Shown in pieces: positions 36,330 through 50,664 of a stretch of DNA of 64,000 nt (position 1 is the stretch's first letter; every line of letters begins with the position of its first letter). The DNA is from Rhopalosiphum padi (taxonomy: Eukaryota > Arthropoda > Insecta > Hemiptera > Aphididae). The notes below the pieces were generated by a model. That model saw only the letters and a list, made by a program, of their open reading frames with translations, made no database searches and was not told the origin of the DNA. The stretch lies in the NCBI RefSeq assembly GCF_020882245.1, contig NC_083600.1, forward strand, positions 44,549,019 to 44,613,018, in the 5' to 3' direction. A program made the position numbers and the translations under genes.

Positions 36330-39300
36330 GTTTAAATACATAATAGACAGTAAAATATACCAAAACTAAATTCTATTGATTCAACGAATATAGGTGGTTA
36401 GAATAAAATTATTATAGTATAAAAATACATATCAATGTCAATTCTATTATTACTGTAAAATATTATAAAACACCAGAACAGTAATGACATAAATTTCTAA
36501 TAATCTAAAAAAATACCCTCAATACATTGCCCCCAACTCAGCATCAACATAAAAATCCTATAACATTTCAGGACAACAGGACAAAATACTCAGACCAAGC
36601 CTTGTATATGAGATTCTCATGCAGACAAAACGTTCACGCTTCGATTGAAATAATGATGGTTATAGACATACAAAAAGAACGCTGATTATTTATTTAATTT
36701 TTTTTTTAAAAAAAACAATAATCGTCAGATAGTTAATATTTTGTGGTCGCCGAATAAAAAAATTTAAAATATTTACAAGTATAGGTACTGCATACTCGTA
36801 TGAACATAATATGATATAACCGTTATATTACGACGTCTGTTTCGATAATGTCCCGTCACCGATTTTTATTATTCGCAAAATTGAAATTTCGTTCTGTATA
36901 ATATTATAAATAGGTATACATAAATACAATATATTATATTATATAATAGTAATATAAATATATGATTATCAAGTGACTTATGTGTTTCAATAATAAATAT
37001 TATTTTGACGCGTTCGAAATATACTTTTATTGAGCAATATATATGTATATATATTATAAAATTACAGTTGTACATAATATTATGTATAAATTATACGCGT
37101 ATCATAATATATATGTATATAGCTTCGCAAACAGTAATAAAGCGGACTGCCGTTTTTATCCTCCACAAAAATCGCTTTATTGCTGCTATTATATTTTACT
37201 TACGTAAACTTTAAATGTTTACGGTCCCAAAGAATAATAACGGAATATATAAGGTTAAGAAACGAGCGTAAATTATCATTTTCGAGTGATAAAGTAAACG
37301 ACTACACCCACCGTATCTCTATAATATGTCCACCGTTGATATTCATTATTTATATAAGCATTTATAATAATCACACCAATAGCGAATACGGTATCACACT
37401 AATAATTGTAGCGAGCGAAAAAGTTATGTAGGCACCCATTTTTCGTCCAAAATTGTGTACACTTATTTGAATCAGCTAACCTGTTAACCCGGTTGAGATA
37501 TAGTCAGTGGCCAAACTAACTCTTGTGTAAGTCTTGTGTACGCGCGCATGGTAATACCATAATAGTATTGTATTTAACGTTCAAGTGTCGTTAATACATA
37601 GAATATTGTAATACTGTCAGCGTTTCGACGGTTTATTTGATTTGGTTCTCTTTATCTTGGGTGTGCCGACCGGTTGAACCTAGTGATTAATACTGAGCAA
37701 ACAAAATGAATGGTACGGCTAAGAGGGAATATTATAGTCAAGTGAAAAAAACAAAATTTCTTATGGGACAACGTAATACCTAATCACAAATACGGCACTT
37801 TGTTCGTTACAAAGACAATAGTAATCGATTGTGTGTATAAGTGTCTGTGTGCGATATACACGCGTGTGAGTGTAAACACAGTCACAATGCTCATGGATTT
37901 TAAGATTTTGTAATTTTCATGTGTGATATTTATAAAACAATAAAATGTGCAATGTACATTAAAATCTACTTCTGGTTAAATGTATACCGGAAACTTCGTG
38001 AATAATATTTTTGGATGAATATGGTTACTCAAATCATTTGGAAAAAAAATAGTTAAAAAAACGTTATAAATTAGGGTTTGTGCACAGCCTGTTTAAAATT
38101 CAAATGTGTATTCAAGGTAAAGAATGTTCACTCATGATGAACTATTGAAATAGGTTTTACTCTCAAGTATAGTCAAACAAGTATTTGAGTGTAATACAAG
38201 TTCGGAACTTTGTCTCGAAACAATTAACCAAAGAGGGGTTGAAAAACATTCTTGAAAATATAAGTGAAATTACATTTTTTATACCAACTCAACAAAAACC
38301 GTTTTAAGTAGGCCACATTTTCAGTTTAAAATGAATACTTTGTAAATTAGAAGGATGCAAAGAATGTTATAGAAAAATAAATGTATGTAAAAACGAAACA
38401 GAATATTTTAATGTTATCAAAAAAATTAAATGTTTTAATCCAATTATACTATAATTTTTTTTCAGCGAATATAAGTTATCCGCGAAGTATTAAAACAAAA
38501 CTGAGAGGTGTAAACAATATTTTAAGAATAATATTTTCAAATTAAAATTTTTTTATCAATACAATAACATTTTTTAACAAATAAACTATTTATTAAAAAG
38601 TTAAATAAAAGATATTATAAAATGAAAATGTAATATTATGGTGTAACAATAATATAATGTTGAATTTATAAAATAAAATACTGTTATGAGTACACATTAT
38701 ATACGCTTCGTTTGAAGAGGCAATCATTTCTTTCTTGACATTTTCAATAAAGTAAAAATAAAAAGAGAAGATGATTATTGGAACAAATAGCAATCCAATT
38801 GTTTCTGGCAAATATTAAATTCGCTTGTGGAACAAACAGTGGTGGAAGCCTCAACAAGTGTTATAGAAACCGTACGACGACAATGACGAAGGCACATAAC
38901 ACTAGGGATTTGTAGGGTTTTGCTGGCATAACAAAGTCGACAAAAAAAAAACAAAAAAAACTAAACTGTCCAGAGAAAGAATATAATATTAAATTGAACG
39001 CAAATTGGCATTTTTCTTTTTACTGTTGAAGCAAAATTAATCAGTATTTGAAAGTTAGGGGTGGGTAAACGCAATGGTTTCCGGGGAGGTGGGTAGGACG
39101 AGTGATGAATACTAAATGAAGACTACATCAGCGACGGGGACCGTGTTTTTATTAATTTAAACGGATATTTATTCTTTCGATTCCCAATAGCCGAAACTTT
39201 AAATGCCATGACAATAGACAGTTTTTATTTATTTTTCCAATGTGATTTTAATTAAAATGTAATGATCCAGAAGATAAAAAAAAAATTAATATTAAAATCA

Positions 39301-40320
39301 ATTGATAAAATGTTGAGTTGAGCACATAGAAGTCCTCAAGGCACAGTTAACATGTTTCCTGACCTTTGACCTCTTTCACCCTCTACTTACATTCACTATT
39401 ACTACTACTAACCCCATAATTTACCTTTTTTTCATATTACAGAAAACACTATCGCATGCACCCTCAACCTTGTTATCTCTGGTGTATGAATACCTTAGCT
39501 TTACACTGAGATAAACTGTAGGGGTGAAAAAGGCTCAGAAAGGGTAGGGAAATATACAAATTTCTGTTGTACCCCGTGGGATTACATTGCTAAAAAATAA
39601 TATCCTCGAACACCGCCGGATAATAAAATGGGTTTAATTTTCCACTTGAGATTCTTGAAAAATCGCACTAATAATATTATATTATATATAACTGTACTTA
39701 AATTGTATTTTTACTTAATATTATTTTCCGGCGTTTTTCTCGAATTTTGAATACATATTTTATTTTTGGACACAACGCTACATCAGAGGCATTATTAGTC
39801 TACAAAGTGAGCTTCAGGGTGCTTGTACCGAACATTAGCATTAAACCAACATTAAAAAAAGTATATATTCAAATGAGTAATCGTCATTACAATTATTTTA
39901 TAACCTGTTGTTATTTTGGTGTTTTTTAAAATATTTTCTTTGAACGGGTAACGCACCCCGCAGCCCACGGGATATCATAATATTTTAATGTACATAAAAA
40001 TTAAATGTGATGCACAAACCAATGGATAAAATAAAAATCCCAACTCGTCAGCGACACAATTAGATGACAGTAAATAAAATAAATAAATAAAAAAAACAGT
40101 GACGGAAGGACGGACAGACACAGACACCACAAATAAAAAAAATAATAATAATAATAGTAAATTAAGAAACCGATTTAAAAGTATAAAAATAATGTACAAG
40201 GGTTACGCAAAATAAGAAAAAACTTTGTAATAAGAAAAAAAAAGAAAAACCAAAAAAATTTATCCTAACTCATTTTTTTTTTTTGCAACGTGTATCCCGC
40301 GAGTATTAAAAAAAAAATTA
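36330..40320. other. AT-rich stretch, possible intron
   Basis: If the donor at 36,314 is used, this would be intron. No exon is clear. A frame at 37,180-37,431 has balanced composition but no ATG start. Near 39,420-39,445 a good acceptor (CTTTTTTTCATATTACAG) is followed by 23 open codons and a stop. 38.0-38.8 kb is AT-rich and empty. Confidence 0.4.

Positions 40321-40323
<3 letters not shown>

Positions 40324-40351
<28 letters not shown>
40324..40351. repeat. (AT)n microsatellite
   Basis: A TA run of about 28 bp, just upstream of the acceptor-like site at 40,373. Confidence 0.9.
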
Positions 40352-40356
<5 letters not shown>

Positions 40357-40373
40357 ATTCTTTATTTTTTTAG

Positions 40374-40430
40374 ACACGATACGCACACGACGGACACGAC
40401 GAAATTATTTTATACGAAATCGAGCACTGA
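40374..40430 (+). CDS. candidate short terminal exon, 18 codons plus stop
   Basis: The acceptor CTTTATTTTTTTAG (AG at 40,372-40,373) has a very good pyrimidine tract. It opens TRYAHDGHDEIILYEIEH followed by TGA, in phase 0, matching the phase of the donor at 36,314. The following 0.3 kb is the most GC-rich of the window. The block is too short to judge coding character, and a non-coding exon fits as well. Confidence 0.25.
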   Translation, partial: TRYAHDGHDEIILYEIEH

Positions 40431-40740
40431 CGGGGGCGGCGAATACGACGGCAAACTAACGGCGCGACCCGGCGTACGACTGGCCCGGCCCCCCACGAGT
40501 ACGAGCGGTCGGCGACTTGTTGTAGACGCGCTACCCTCGTGCGTTCGGGCGCCGTCGTATGGCTCGGCCACAGTCGCCGTCGCAACGTTATCAGTCCTGT
40601 CGGCGGCGGCTGTGGTAGCGACGGCTTGGCGGTTTATTTTATTCGGTTTCATTATTTATCATTTTATTTTTATTTATTCGTTTTAGGACCTAGGTCACCG
40701 AACCGACCGCCACCGGTTCATAGATAAAAAACGATAATAA
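40431..40740. other. most GC-rich patch of the window
   Basis: A strongly GC- and CpG-rich block with GCG/CGG clusters. Minus-strand frames of 71 and 80 codons overlap each other in different frames, so open length is uninformative here. It could be a promoter-type CpG island or a 3' untranslated region of the exon before it. Confidence 0.5.
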
Positions 40741-40892
40741 CAACAATAAGAACAGTATTGTAGTATTATTATTCTGTACGCACAGCATCAGCAGTGTACC
40801 TATAATATTACATTACGATGTTATATTATAATAACTGATAACAACGCTACTGTTCTGCGCCAACTCAAAACGTCTGTAGGGACAGCCTCGGG

Positions 40893-41165
40893 ATGGACCG
40901 GCAGAAGGTCACGGCGATAATGGTAGAACCCTTTTTGGTTTTATTTTGTTTTATCAAAAGCGGCGAAGACAAAAACCACTACACTGTCATCGTGTTTAGA
41001 ACGCGTAACCGCGCGTATGAGAAACCGACTATAGTGGTGATAAACGCCGACAACATAACGTTAAATGTGAAAACGATTATGGGTCGAGATAGGTATTTTG
41101 TTATTACTTTATTAGGTATTATTATCATTATTATTATTTATTACATCAAGATCATTATATTATAA
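40893..41165 (+). CDS. candidate small membrane protein (90 aa)
   Basis: ATG in good context (G at -3, G at +4) opens MDRQKVTAIMVEPF. The frame has a balanced central part with several acidic and basic residues. It ends in a strongly hydrophobic Ile-rich segment (residues about 68-90) that would be a C-terminal membrane anchor if real. AATAAA overlaps the end at 41,163-41,168. The Ile run is encoded by ATT repeats and could be low complexity. No family is recognised. Confidence 0.25.
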   Translation: MDRQKVTAIMVEPFLVLFCFIKSGEDKNHYTVIVFRTRNRAYEKPTIVVINADNITLNVKTIMGRDRYFVITLLGIIIIIIIYYIKIIIL

Positions 41166-41199
41166 TAAATACTTGCTGACTTACACAGTTTACTATTAG

Positions 41200-44100
41200 A
41201 AACTCACATTTTTGTTCGACTGAAAATGTTCGTTTTGTTTGCTATAATATTTTAATAAAATATTTTGTAATATATTTTACCTTTATTTTCAAATAACGGA
41301 TTGTTATAATATTATTATTTTATGATACATTAATACAACTAATCTAAGCTATCAATAAATATTGGAATATTTTTTATTTAAGTCTATAGCAATATGAATA
41401 TATAATGACGATGATATATTATACACTGTAATACTTCATAATAGGTTTATTTAAATGTATTAAAATCGTCAGACGGTGCATAACGCGACTATATGTAACC
41501 AAGCTTATACTTGGATTTTACAAACCTATAAATACTCACATGTGACATGTCGGTTTACGACGCATAATACTGTACAGCAGTAATAAATGTTAAATTGAGA
41601 TATAAAGCGAAACACATTTTTAAAAAGCCATCAGTATAAGAAACTGACTCATTTTAAGAAGAAAAGAAAACCATGTAGCACCTATCGACTATCACCGTAA
41701 TAGATTTTAGTAAAAAATCTTATTTTATAGTCAAATTTGACAACAATAATATGTGTTTAATGTGATCCGTATAATTGGGAGTTTGTACATAATAATATAA
41801 TGTCATTAAATCATATTATGTTATGCAGTTATTATTCACCTGTCACAAAAAAAAAACTAATGGCTGAAACTTTTATTCCAATATCGGCCCAAATTGTGCA
41901 CGTCCCATCAACATTAACTCGACATTATAACAGTAACTCGACGATTCAAATGGAGGCTCGCCAATATTATGATATTATGAATATTACGAGAGACTCGAAA
42001 TAAATTGAATTCAAACTTTAGAAGTAAAAACTTTATTATGACACGTCATTTTCAATCAGCACAACAGCATTGATCGTATTACATCTTATTATATGATAGC
42101 GTAAATATTGTACTTTAGATATACAAATTGATTAGCACCCTACCCACGATAATATTATTAGAACTATAATAGGAAACGATATTTGATCATACTTATCTGT
42201 TCTACTCGTATACATGAGATAAGGTGAACTAAATAAAAATATATAATATCTAATGGATATTATCTATATGTTTTTATTTTAGAGACTTGGTAAATCAGTT
42301 TTTTGGTAGCCGTGCATCGAAGATTAATCAAAATAAATTTTACTAAAAAAATACAATTATATATACATAAGGTGTAACTAAAATACCTGTCAAATAAAAA
42401 TGAAAAATTAATACAAATTAAACACGTGAACAAAATGATAAGTTTTAAATTAATTTATACTGCAAAAATATATTGATAATATAGAAAGTTGTACATAACT
42501 TAAATAAAAGTCGTCACCTTTAAAATTTTTCTTATACTTAGATTTACAAATTGGTTATTTTGAATTTTTTTTCCAAAATATTTTATTTTTGTATTGAAAA
42601 ATAAAAATAAAAATGTCTACTTAACTTGTAACGCAAGTCTCTGTATATATAATTTAAAAATACTATTTAACGGATTAATTATAGGTAATTAAGTTAGTAT
42701 ATGTTTATGTTATTTGTATATCAAACTAATTTTATGTAAAAATGACATATATTATATAGCATCTAGGGTAATATTATTTAAATCCGTTCGATATTAAGTT
42801 CATTAGAATACTGAACTTTTAAGTACAAATGGTAAAAGAAAAATAAAGACATATTTATGCACTTAAACATAAGCAGTTTTACTTAGTAATTTTCAATTTT
42901 TCATTAAATATTTTATAGATTTAATTATTGACAATCATTACAATAATTATTACATTATTTCACATATTTGAAGAAAAACGGAACTAAAGATCTAATAAAC
43001 CTCTACTTTTTATTTTAATTTATAAACTATGTTATTCACAAAAATAGTTTTAAACGTGCCATGCACATATTATTTATGTTCATATTTTAAAGGCACATTC
43101 TATAAAAATAAATAATAATAAAATACATGTACAAATATCAAAGGAGTCGACAAATTACGGTTTTTACTGCCATATGAATAAATAACTTAATTCGCAATGA
43201 CGGGTAAGTCTATTTTTACTCGTTTTATAAATAATTGTGTATTATTTACTTAAGTTTTTTATGACTGGCTTATAAATCATAAACTTATTAATTTATAGTT
43301 AGCATAGACAATCAAATTTAAAAATATTACCATTACGGCACTCCTTTAATAGTTGTACTACAATATTAACACTGGAATTAAGATTAAAAGAACTTGTAGC
43401 CTAATATGAGAGTTTAATAATTGTCATAAATGTTCCTTACAACACATAACATATAAAAAAATATAATAACTTTTAGATTTATTTTATTTTTGGTTGTATA
43501 TATTGCAGTATTGTACATGATAATTTGATGTTATACAAATTACATTCTAAATTAAGTTTTTTTGGAAGCGAATCCCTTACCATTTTTTCTCAAATTATAT
43601 TCCATTAAACAGTTTAAAATTAACTAAAAAAAGTATCATTAATAATTATGATTATTCTCATCATGTGGAATTATATGAATAGGTAGTTTGTAAATTATTT
43701 ATTATATTTATAATTTATATCTATACTATAACAAATGCTATATTTTCTATTGGCGACGAATTAAATTTTAATATATTAAAATTAAATTAAATTATGAACT
43801 TAATACAGACCAACACAGATGTTATCAACAATTTAAATTGAAGGGGTCCATTTAGAGGGTCTATTATACATCCAATATTATGTATAAACTTTACATGAAA
43901 GAATATACGAAAAAAATTCAAAATATTATGCAATTATTATGGATTTTTTAGGAAGAGGGTTCCATAGCCTACAGGCTCTTCCCCTACGCTACGGTATTCA
44001 AGCCTGCGCCAACGTTTTTATAATAACAACATTTATTAATGTATGCAAAAAAAAGATAATTTTTATATTTTGAATTCAATCATTTTCTGAAGTAAGCAAA

Positions 44101-45390
44101 CTCTTTTTAAAATAAGATACATTATATAAATTATTAATATAATAATTATATTGAATACAAATTATATTATTACTAATTAGTCATGTAAAATAATCGTTTA
44201 TATTCATAATTTTCCTTAAGTAAAATAAAAGACGAAATAATAATGATAAAATGTTCGCAGTAGCCAGTAAATAAAAATAGAGCACCATTTTATATTTCAG
44301 CTAAAAGACGCCAATAATATTATTAAAAATAAAAATAAATTAGTTTTATAGTTAAATTAGCATTTATTTAGTTGCAAGTCCTTTTAAAATAATCAGAAGA
44401 AAAAATAAGAAATATATGTTTAAAATAATGTAAAATACACGGGTATAATATCTACATATATTCAATTGAAAAAAACAAATTTTGCAAATTATGTAAGTAC
44501 ATGGAATTTAACATTTTAAACTCCGAAAATATTTTAACATACTGATACTTTTGTGTCTATGTTATATTATATCATATCACTACAACACAAAACATAGGGG
44601 ATAATAGAATAAAATGTATTTTCCATTGAAATATTTTTATTTTAAGTGTCTTCTAGACACTGCCTAGTAATACTAACTTTAACATAACTATTAGTAGGTA
44701 TGACAAGAAAAACATACAATAAATCGTAGTTTTACGATTTAATTTATAGTTTTTTTAAATAATAATATAATATATACCTAATATGATACGTTTTATAAAT
44801 TTAAATTGAATGTTTGGTTTTATTGTATAAATATATAATGATTCAACTAAAATGGCCAAAAATACCATTAAAATTAAAATTATTTTATTGAAATTAAAAA
44901 CTCATGACTCATCAGTTACGGATAAAAATATAAAACTTTCTATACAATTATTGTCGATTACTGTTCGTCAACGTTCGAAATTTAATTAAAATACAACAAT
45001 CAAAAGTAATATGTAACAACCTTCTGTATGTGACTATCCCAAGTATATTGTATTAAGTTTGTATTTTTTATTGTATTTGTTTTTAGTATGACAAGTGTTT
45101 AATGGCGTGATATAACTGATATGGAGTAAGTTGAGTAGACAAACACGACAGTTTTAGAGCATAAAAACAATTGGAACAAGAATTCTACAAATCGAATTTT
45201 ATTGAAAAAATATTCTAATTCAAATTTTTTCCACATAAAAAGTAAAATAAAATAAATATAATATCTATTACTATATTATAGTATTTATAATACTTATTTA
45301 AAATAATTTTGACTAATGGTGGATAGGCACTGAAATTATGTGTTTGTTCAAATTATATTTTATACGTTAAAGTAGGAGGCGATCATTTCC
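41200..45390. other. AT-rich desert
   Basis: No gene is supported. The only frame of interest is 41,800-42,003 (67 codons; the part after GCAG at 41,829 is balanced and its stop overlaps AATAAA). Beyond 42.1 kb the sequence is almost featureless AT-rich DNA, apart from a repeat fragment near 43.85-44.01 kb. Confidence 0.55.
43838..44015. repeat. probable dispersed-repeat fragment
   Basis: A run reading AAGGGGTCCATTTAGAGGG, then CTCTTCCCCTACGCTACGG and AAGCCTGCGCCAACG, stands out from the desert around it. Ends of this kind, with cccctacgctacgg and gcctgcgcc, are familiar from aphid repeats by recall. Family and limits are uncertain. Confidence 0.4.
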
Positions 45391-45671
45391 ACACCGGCTA
45401 GTGACTAGTGACTACTACCAAGTCCAAACAAACGAAAATATAATAAGGCGACAAAACCGTTAGGGTATAGAAACATATGCCAAATAAAAATCTATATTTA
45501 GATTCTTTGAACCACGTTTTGGATTATCGTATTTATAACTCAAGTGAAAACTAAATTTTCCTGCCTAATTATTAGTACATAAACAAATAACAATACCTAT
45601 ATAGAAGTTATTTTGTCAATGTTTCAGAAAAAACGTCATTACTCATTAACATTTTGATTAATCCGAATCGA

Positions 45672-45713
45672 TAAAGAAAAATAAAAGGTAAAAACACCTT
45701 TTATTTTTCTTTA
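45672..45713. repeat. perfect hairpin, 17-bp arms, 8-nt loop
   Basis: The left arm TAAAGAAAAATAAAAGG (45,672-45,688) is the exact reverse complement of the right arm at 45,697-45,713. Pairing stops immediately outside, so it is shorter than a usual microRNA precursor. It may be a small foldback element or a chance palindrome in low-complexity DNA. Confidence 0.85.
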
Positions 45714-45719
45714 CATTAG

Positions 45720-47040
45720 GTACATTAAGTTTGTACTGTATTTTAGTAATTTACTGTATTAATTAATTATGATTGATTCTCAGTACAGACTACAGAAAAT
45801 AAATCGATATAGTTGTATGTTTGATTTAATCATTTAACGAAGTGTACCTATACTGTGTGCAGTGCATTAAACACCCCTCTAAATGTTTTTTTCTCAACCG
45901 ATCTATGTGAGGAATGGAGTGAGATATATTACGAATTACGATCAACATCCAGAAGAGAAAATATTGACAAAACACATACCCGGAAAAAACCGACACTAAT
46001 CATCATCGTTAATGTAAAGTAATTACTTTATACACTTTGTATACAATTTATTAATGTTTGAAAACTTACTGAACTTAAACTTGTTATATTTAATTATTAA
46101 AATAATAATTACAGTTAGTTTAAAAAATTCTAATTTTACTAGGAATAATTTAATGGTTTGAAATGTTTTAACCATATCGGTTAATAATATATTCGTATAA
46201 TGTAAATCTATCTATATATATATATATAAACTATTAATAATAATTTTAATACAAAAAAATAAGTTCAAACAAGAATAAAAAATGTTCAACATCTTAAGAT
46301 GTATTTTTATAGGTATTTTCAATTTTTATTTTAGAACTATTAAAATACCCTGGCAAATGAACAGAATAATGCTATATATTATATTTTTATTGTTAAAAAT
46401 GAATTTAGTATATTTTATTGTTGCTGTTTTATGTATTAATAAAATCAATTTTACGTATAAAATAATAGAATAGAAATATTATAAATGTGTATAATGCGTA
46501 TTAAATGTATTTATTCTTCTTATAAAGTAATAGATACAACTGAAGCTTGTTAATAAAATAAATAATAACTGAGATTTGACTATGTAGTATGAACACATTA
46601 AAAAATATAATTACTACAAAAGTAAGTAATCGATATAAATAATTATTTCTTATTGATCTACCACGGAATATAATTTAATTTTTTGCAAACGTTGTTCAAT
46701 TAACCTATAATCTCCTAATAAATTCTCTTTTTTTAGTTAAAATAACTTTTTGTTAACTTTTCTAATAATATACTAAACATAAGTCTCAATAAAATGAAAA
46801 ATATAAATAATTTTATTTAATTCACAGTTTTCTTATGAAGAATCAGTAAATTTAAACAAATTATCTCATAACTAGTTGAACCAAGTTCTGTACAAGTGAA
46901 GACATAATAATTAGCACATAGGTTCGAAACAATTATTCAAAATCGGTATACATTTCAAAAACAACAATTTTATGAAATTAAATAATATACGTTACTAAGA
47001 CAATTTACACCAACTCATGAGATCACTTGAAAATTCATAT
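45720..47040. other. AT-rich stretch
   Basis: No gene is visible. A 63-codon ATG frame at 46,282-46,473 is Ile/Phe/Asn-rich and AT-driven. A TA run lies at about 46,209-46,228. Confidence 0.55.
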
Positions 47041-47049
47041 AAAGTTTAA

Positions 47050-47400
47050 TAAGAGTAAAATCGTTGACTGGCGTCCAAATGTTGTCAAAAACACTTGCCA
47101 TGGTAGGCACGCACCCACTAGTTTTCATTCTCACATGTCCTTACCACCATCACCCGCTCAACGATGACAACAGCAGACTCAGTTTTCTTCATAATATGTA
47201 TAATACATATTGCGTGAACCCTTCTATATACCACTTTTACAACTTCATCCGCGTGTAAATGAGGTATTAAAAATGTAATAAATTTATTGGACGTGATGTC
47301 GGAACGCCAAGAATGTGATGCCAAAAATCTTTGCCGAGTCAAAGTATCTCCAAGTAATGTGAAGGTGCAACAATCTGACGTATATTTAACTATCTTAGCT
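47050..47400. other. small GC-richer island
   Basis: A minus-strand frame (47,342-47,118) passes a donor-like ATGGTG|GTAAGGAC near 47,145, and a plus-strand frame overlaps it. No ATG or acceptor decides the case. A possible exon on either strand, not called. Confidence 0.35.
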
Positions 47401-47409
47401 ATAATAGGT

Positions 47410-50090
47410 ATGTATAATAACAGTGTATTAATATTACGAAATAATTAACATTCTTAAATGGTTAATTATCTTATTACATTTTAACTTTCGTGTAAAATTA
47501 TAGCATTTTGTTAATTAATAACATCACTATCTTTTTCTGTTATATATAAAAAAAAAGTTGATCGTTTTATCAAAAGATTTTCCACCTAATTTCAGACATT
47601 TCGCTACTTAATTCCTTTTACAGAATTATGTTAAATTTAAATATTGTGTTTAACCTATTCTATGGTAGTGGTAACTCAGCACAAAAGTTGTATGTATCTT
47701 ATTCTTGACAATAGAATCCAACTTAATCCAACCTATCCTCCCTATCTTACTCATCACAGCTCCCTTAATATGATTCATTATTTGTTTCTCTTTTGCTATT
47801 TAAATTAAATTATGTATAAACCTATTTTAATATACAAATTTTATCTACATTTATAAGTATTCTAAAAATTTTTGAACAGCAATGTTTCTAGGATATTTTG
47901 GAAAAATCTAATTTGAATATCACGTTTAATGGAACGTTTATTTTTTTTAATCTCTTTAATCTAAATAATAAATATGTATAAAAAAATGACCACTCCAACC
48001 AAATTTATAAGATATTTATATTTTATACGTTTTATCTTCTATTATAAATAAAACAACAATAAATAAATCATGTGTTAAACGACGAAAATTATACAAACGA
48101 AAATAAAATAAAATAGATAATAGTCATACATATTATACAAATAACAATATATGCATATACATTATACTGTATATTTATTTTAAACTATTATAAAATCTAA
48201 AGATATATTAAGAACTATATAATATGACCAAATTTAAAATTTAATACGGAAGTGCGAATTGAAAAATATTTAAAATAAATGTAAAGTGTGTAGTAGATTT
48301 TTGAGATTAAAAATAATCTAAAAAAAATTGTTGTCAGAATTACATTTAAATTTATGCGCTAAATAATACCTGCCTATTGTTAATATTTAACAAACTTATT
48401 ATATTTTAATTATTATCCTTTTTTTTTTTAATTGACGTGGTTTTATAACAAATCCCTTTAAAGTTGTAAGTGAATAATGTATATTTTTAACATATGTGAT
48501 ACTTAAATCAGTCTTGACTTTTACAACAGGAATTCCTGTTTATTTACAAGTATTTAAGTAGGTTATTAAATTAAATATATCTAAACATATAAATATTAAA
48601 TATTATATAAATAATTCTTCCCTATTAATAATATTTTTTCCACTCCTTTATTAGATTTATTTAATTGTTATATTGCAAAAGTACCTCTATCTATTTGAAA
48701 TTTTGAACACAAAAATTAATTTTAATTAAACATTTTTAAAATCAATTTTTAATAATTGGTTAAAATTACTTTTACCATAATTGATAATTTAATATTTTAA
48801 AACAACTTACATGAATAAAAAATACATTAAATTTTCTGAAGACATTAATACCTACTATGTTAGGATTAGAACATCTCATGTATGGAATAATAATTATACT
48901 ATATTTTATACCTTATGGTTTATACTTTATACCTAATATCTATATTATTTCATGTACAATAAAATAATATTTGCTATTTTTGCAATTTCATGGAGACAAA
49001 ACTCAAATTTCATAATTTTTCTCATTATTAATAACGTACTTAAAATTTATTACTCGTTGACGAATTATATTTTATGACAAATGTAATAAACACAACATTT
49101 TAGTAAAGTAATTTATCATTATGACTTGAGAATCTTACCTCATGGCTGACTGCAAAAAGTACACAATATAATTCTTATAATAATAAAAAGTAAATGGTTT
49201 AGTTAAAATAGTATGGTAAATTTAAAATATATATATATATAAATTATGTGTAAGATTAAAATATAATTGTAGCTTGTACGTTGCTACAGTAATTTCCTTC
49301 GAACGATCTCCAATTAAAAAGAAACAACAGGATAGTCTGGCCAAATTAAATATAGTGATAGAAATTTTAATAGAATTAACAATTTAAATTGTGATTCAAA
49401 TTTATTTACCAATAATTTTATTTTAACTCAACTAAGAAAAATAATATATATATATATATTATAGTAAATGCTAAATTTATTACAAGGAATTATTGTTTAA
49501 AATGTGTACTTGTTTAAGTACGCACCTATTAGCTTATTAAATGGCAATTATGAAAACATATTTTATTTTATCATTCTTCTATATGAAATGAAGACCAGTG
49601 TGTAATTTATATAACTACAAAATTGCATCACAAAGCGAAGCGAATGTCCTTTTAAATTCTAACAGTATTATGAAGTCTATATTTGCTTTGATACGTTTTT
49701 TAATCTTAAAGTCTAAAGGACTTTCAACCAAGTTAATTTTTAGTATACTGTAAAGCCATACAATTTATGACACTGTATAAACCAGTCATATAGGTTGGTA
49801 CCTCATAGTTTAAAACAAATAAATTAGTTAAAATAAATAAAATAAAATAGTTCCTTAAATTAAAGGTTAAACAGTATTTCAAAAAATAATTAATATCGAA
49901 TAAACCTATATTAATTATATCGATAAGTGTATATAATATATATTATATTACAATATACAATTTCCTAGTACAGGGAATCTATAAGTGCACTTCGCTTTTA
50001 TTAGTACCCATACCAACATATTATTATTATTATAGTTGTTTTTGACATTATTTTTGGTATTAATAATTAAAGATAAAAAATAAAAATAGT
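47410..50090. other. AT-rich desert
   Basis: I see no gene, no splice-bounded block and no clear repeat family here, only short TA runs at about 49,228-49,241 and 49,444-49,460. Confidence 0.6.
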
Positions 50091-50327
50091 TGTTTTGGGC
50101 TTCAAATCACTTAATCAGTAGAAAATTTTACCCCAGCCGGGTTTTACTTTCATAAGTCCACGTGCACTCATCGGAAGGCTCACAAGCAGAAGAACCCTGT
50201 TAAAATTAAACCCCTTCGCTGCCCTCGCCAGCCCCTTTTTCCTCACTTGTATCGAAAAACCCACTGGATCGTGTGGGTGTGCATTACACATGATTTGACA
50301 AACGCAGTGTGCTTTTAAGTGTGAACA

Positions 50328-50395
50328 AATAATAATAATAATAACAACAGCAACAACAACAAAAACAACAATAATAATAATAACAATAATATTAC
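50328..50395. repeat. compound AAT/AAC/CAA trinucleotide repeat
   Basis: AAT units, then CAA/CAG/AAC units, then AAT units again, in a CpG-richer island (50.1-50.8 kb). Confidence 0.85.
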
Positions 50396-50664
50396 AAATA
50401 ACAATGACAGAGTAAAAAGGTCTCGTGGTGAGATGTTATCGATTATGCCGGTGTGTTATTATTACTCACCACTGAAAACGCAATTGTTTCCAAAATGCCG
50501 TGCGTGTATAGAGTTATATTCGTCGGTGGACAGATGTGGCAATAGCTGATCACAATAATTATTATTCGTCCGCGTCGCCCGCCGGTGCTGGTGTAACTCG
50601 CACGAACGATTTTTAGGTGGCACCTCAGCTCCGCGTCGATATACGTAATAATGTCCGCTGTCGG

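Noticed and set aside
46920..46945. GGTTCGAAAC resembling a tRNA B box (also near 27,660)
   Set aside because: No A box, acceptor stem or cloverleaf could be drawn around either site.
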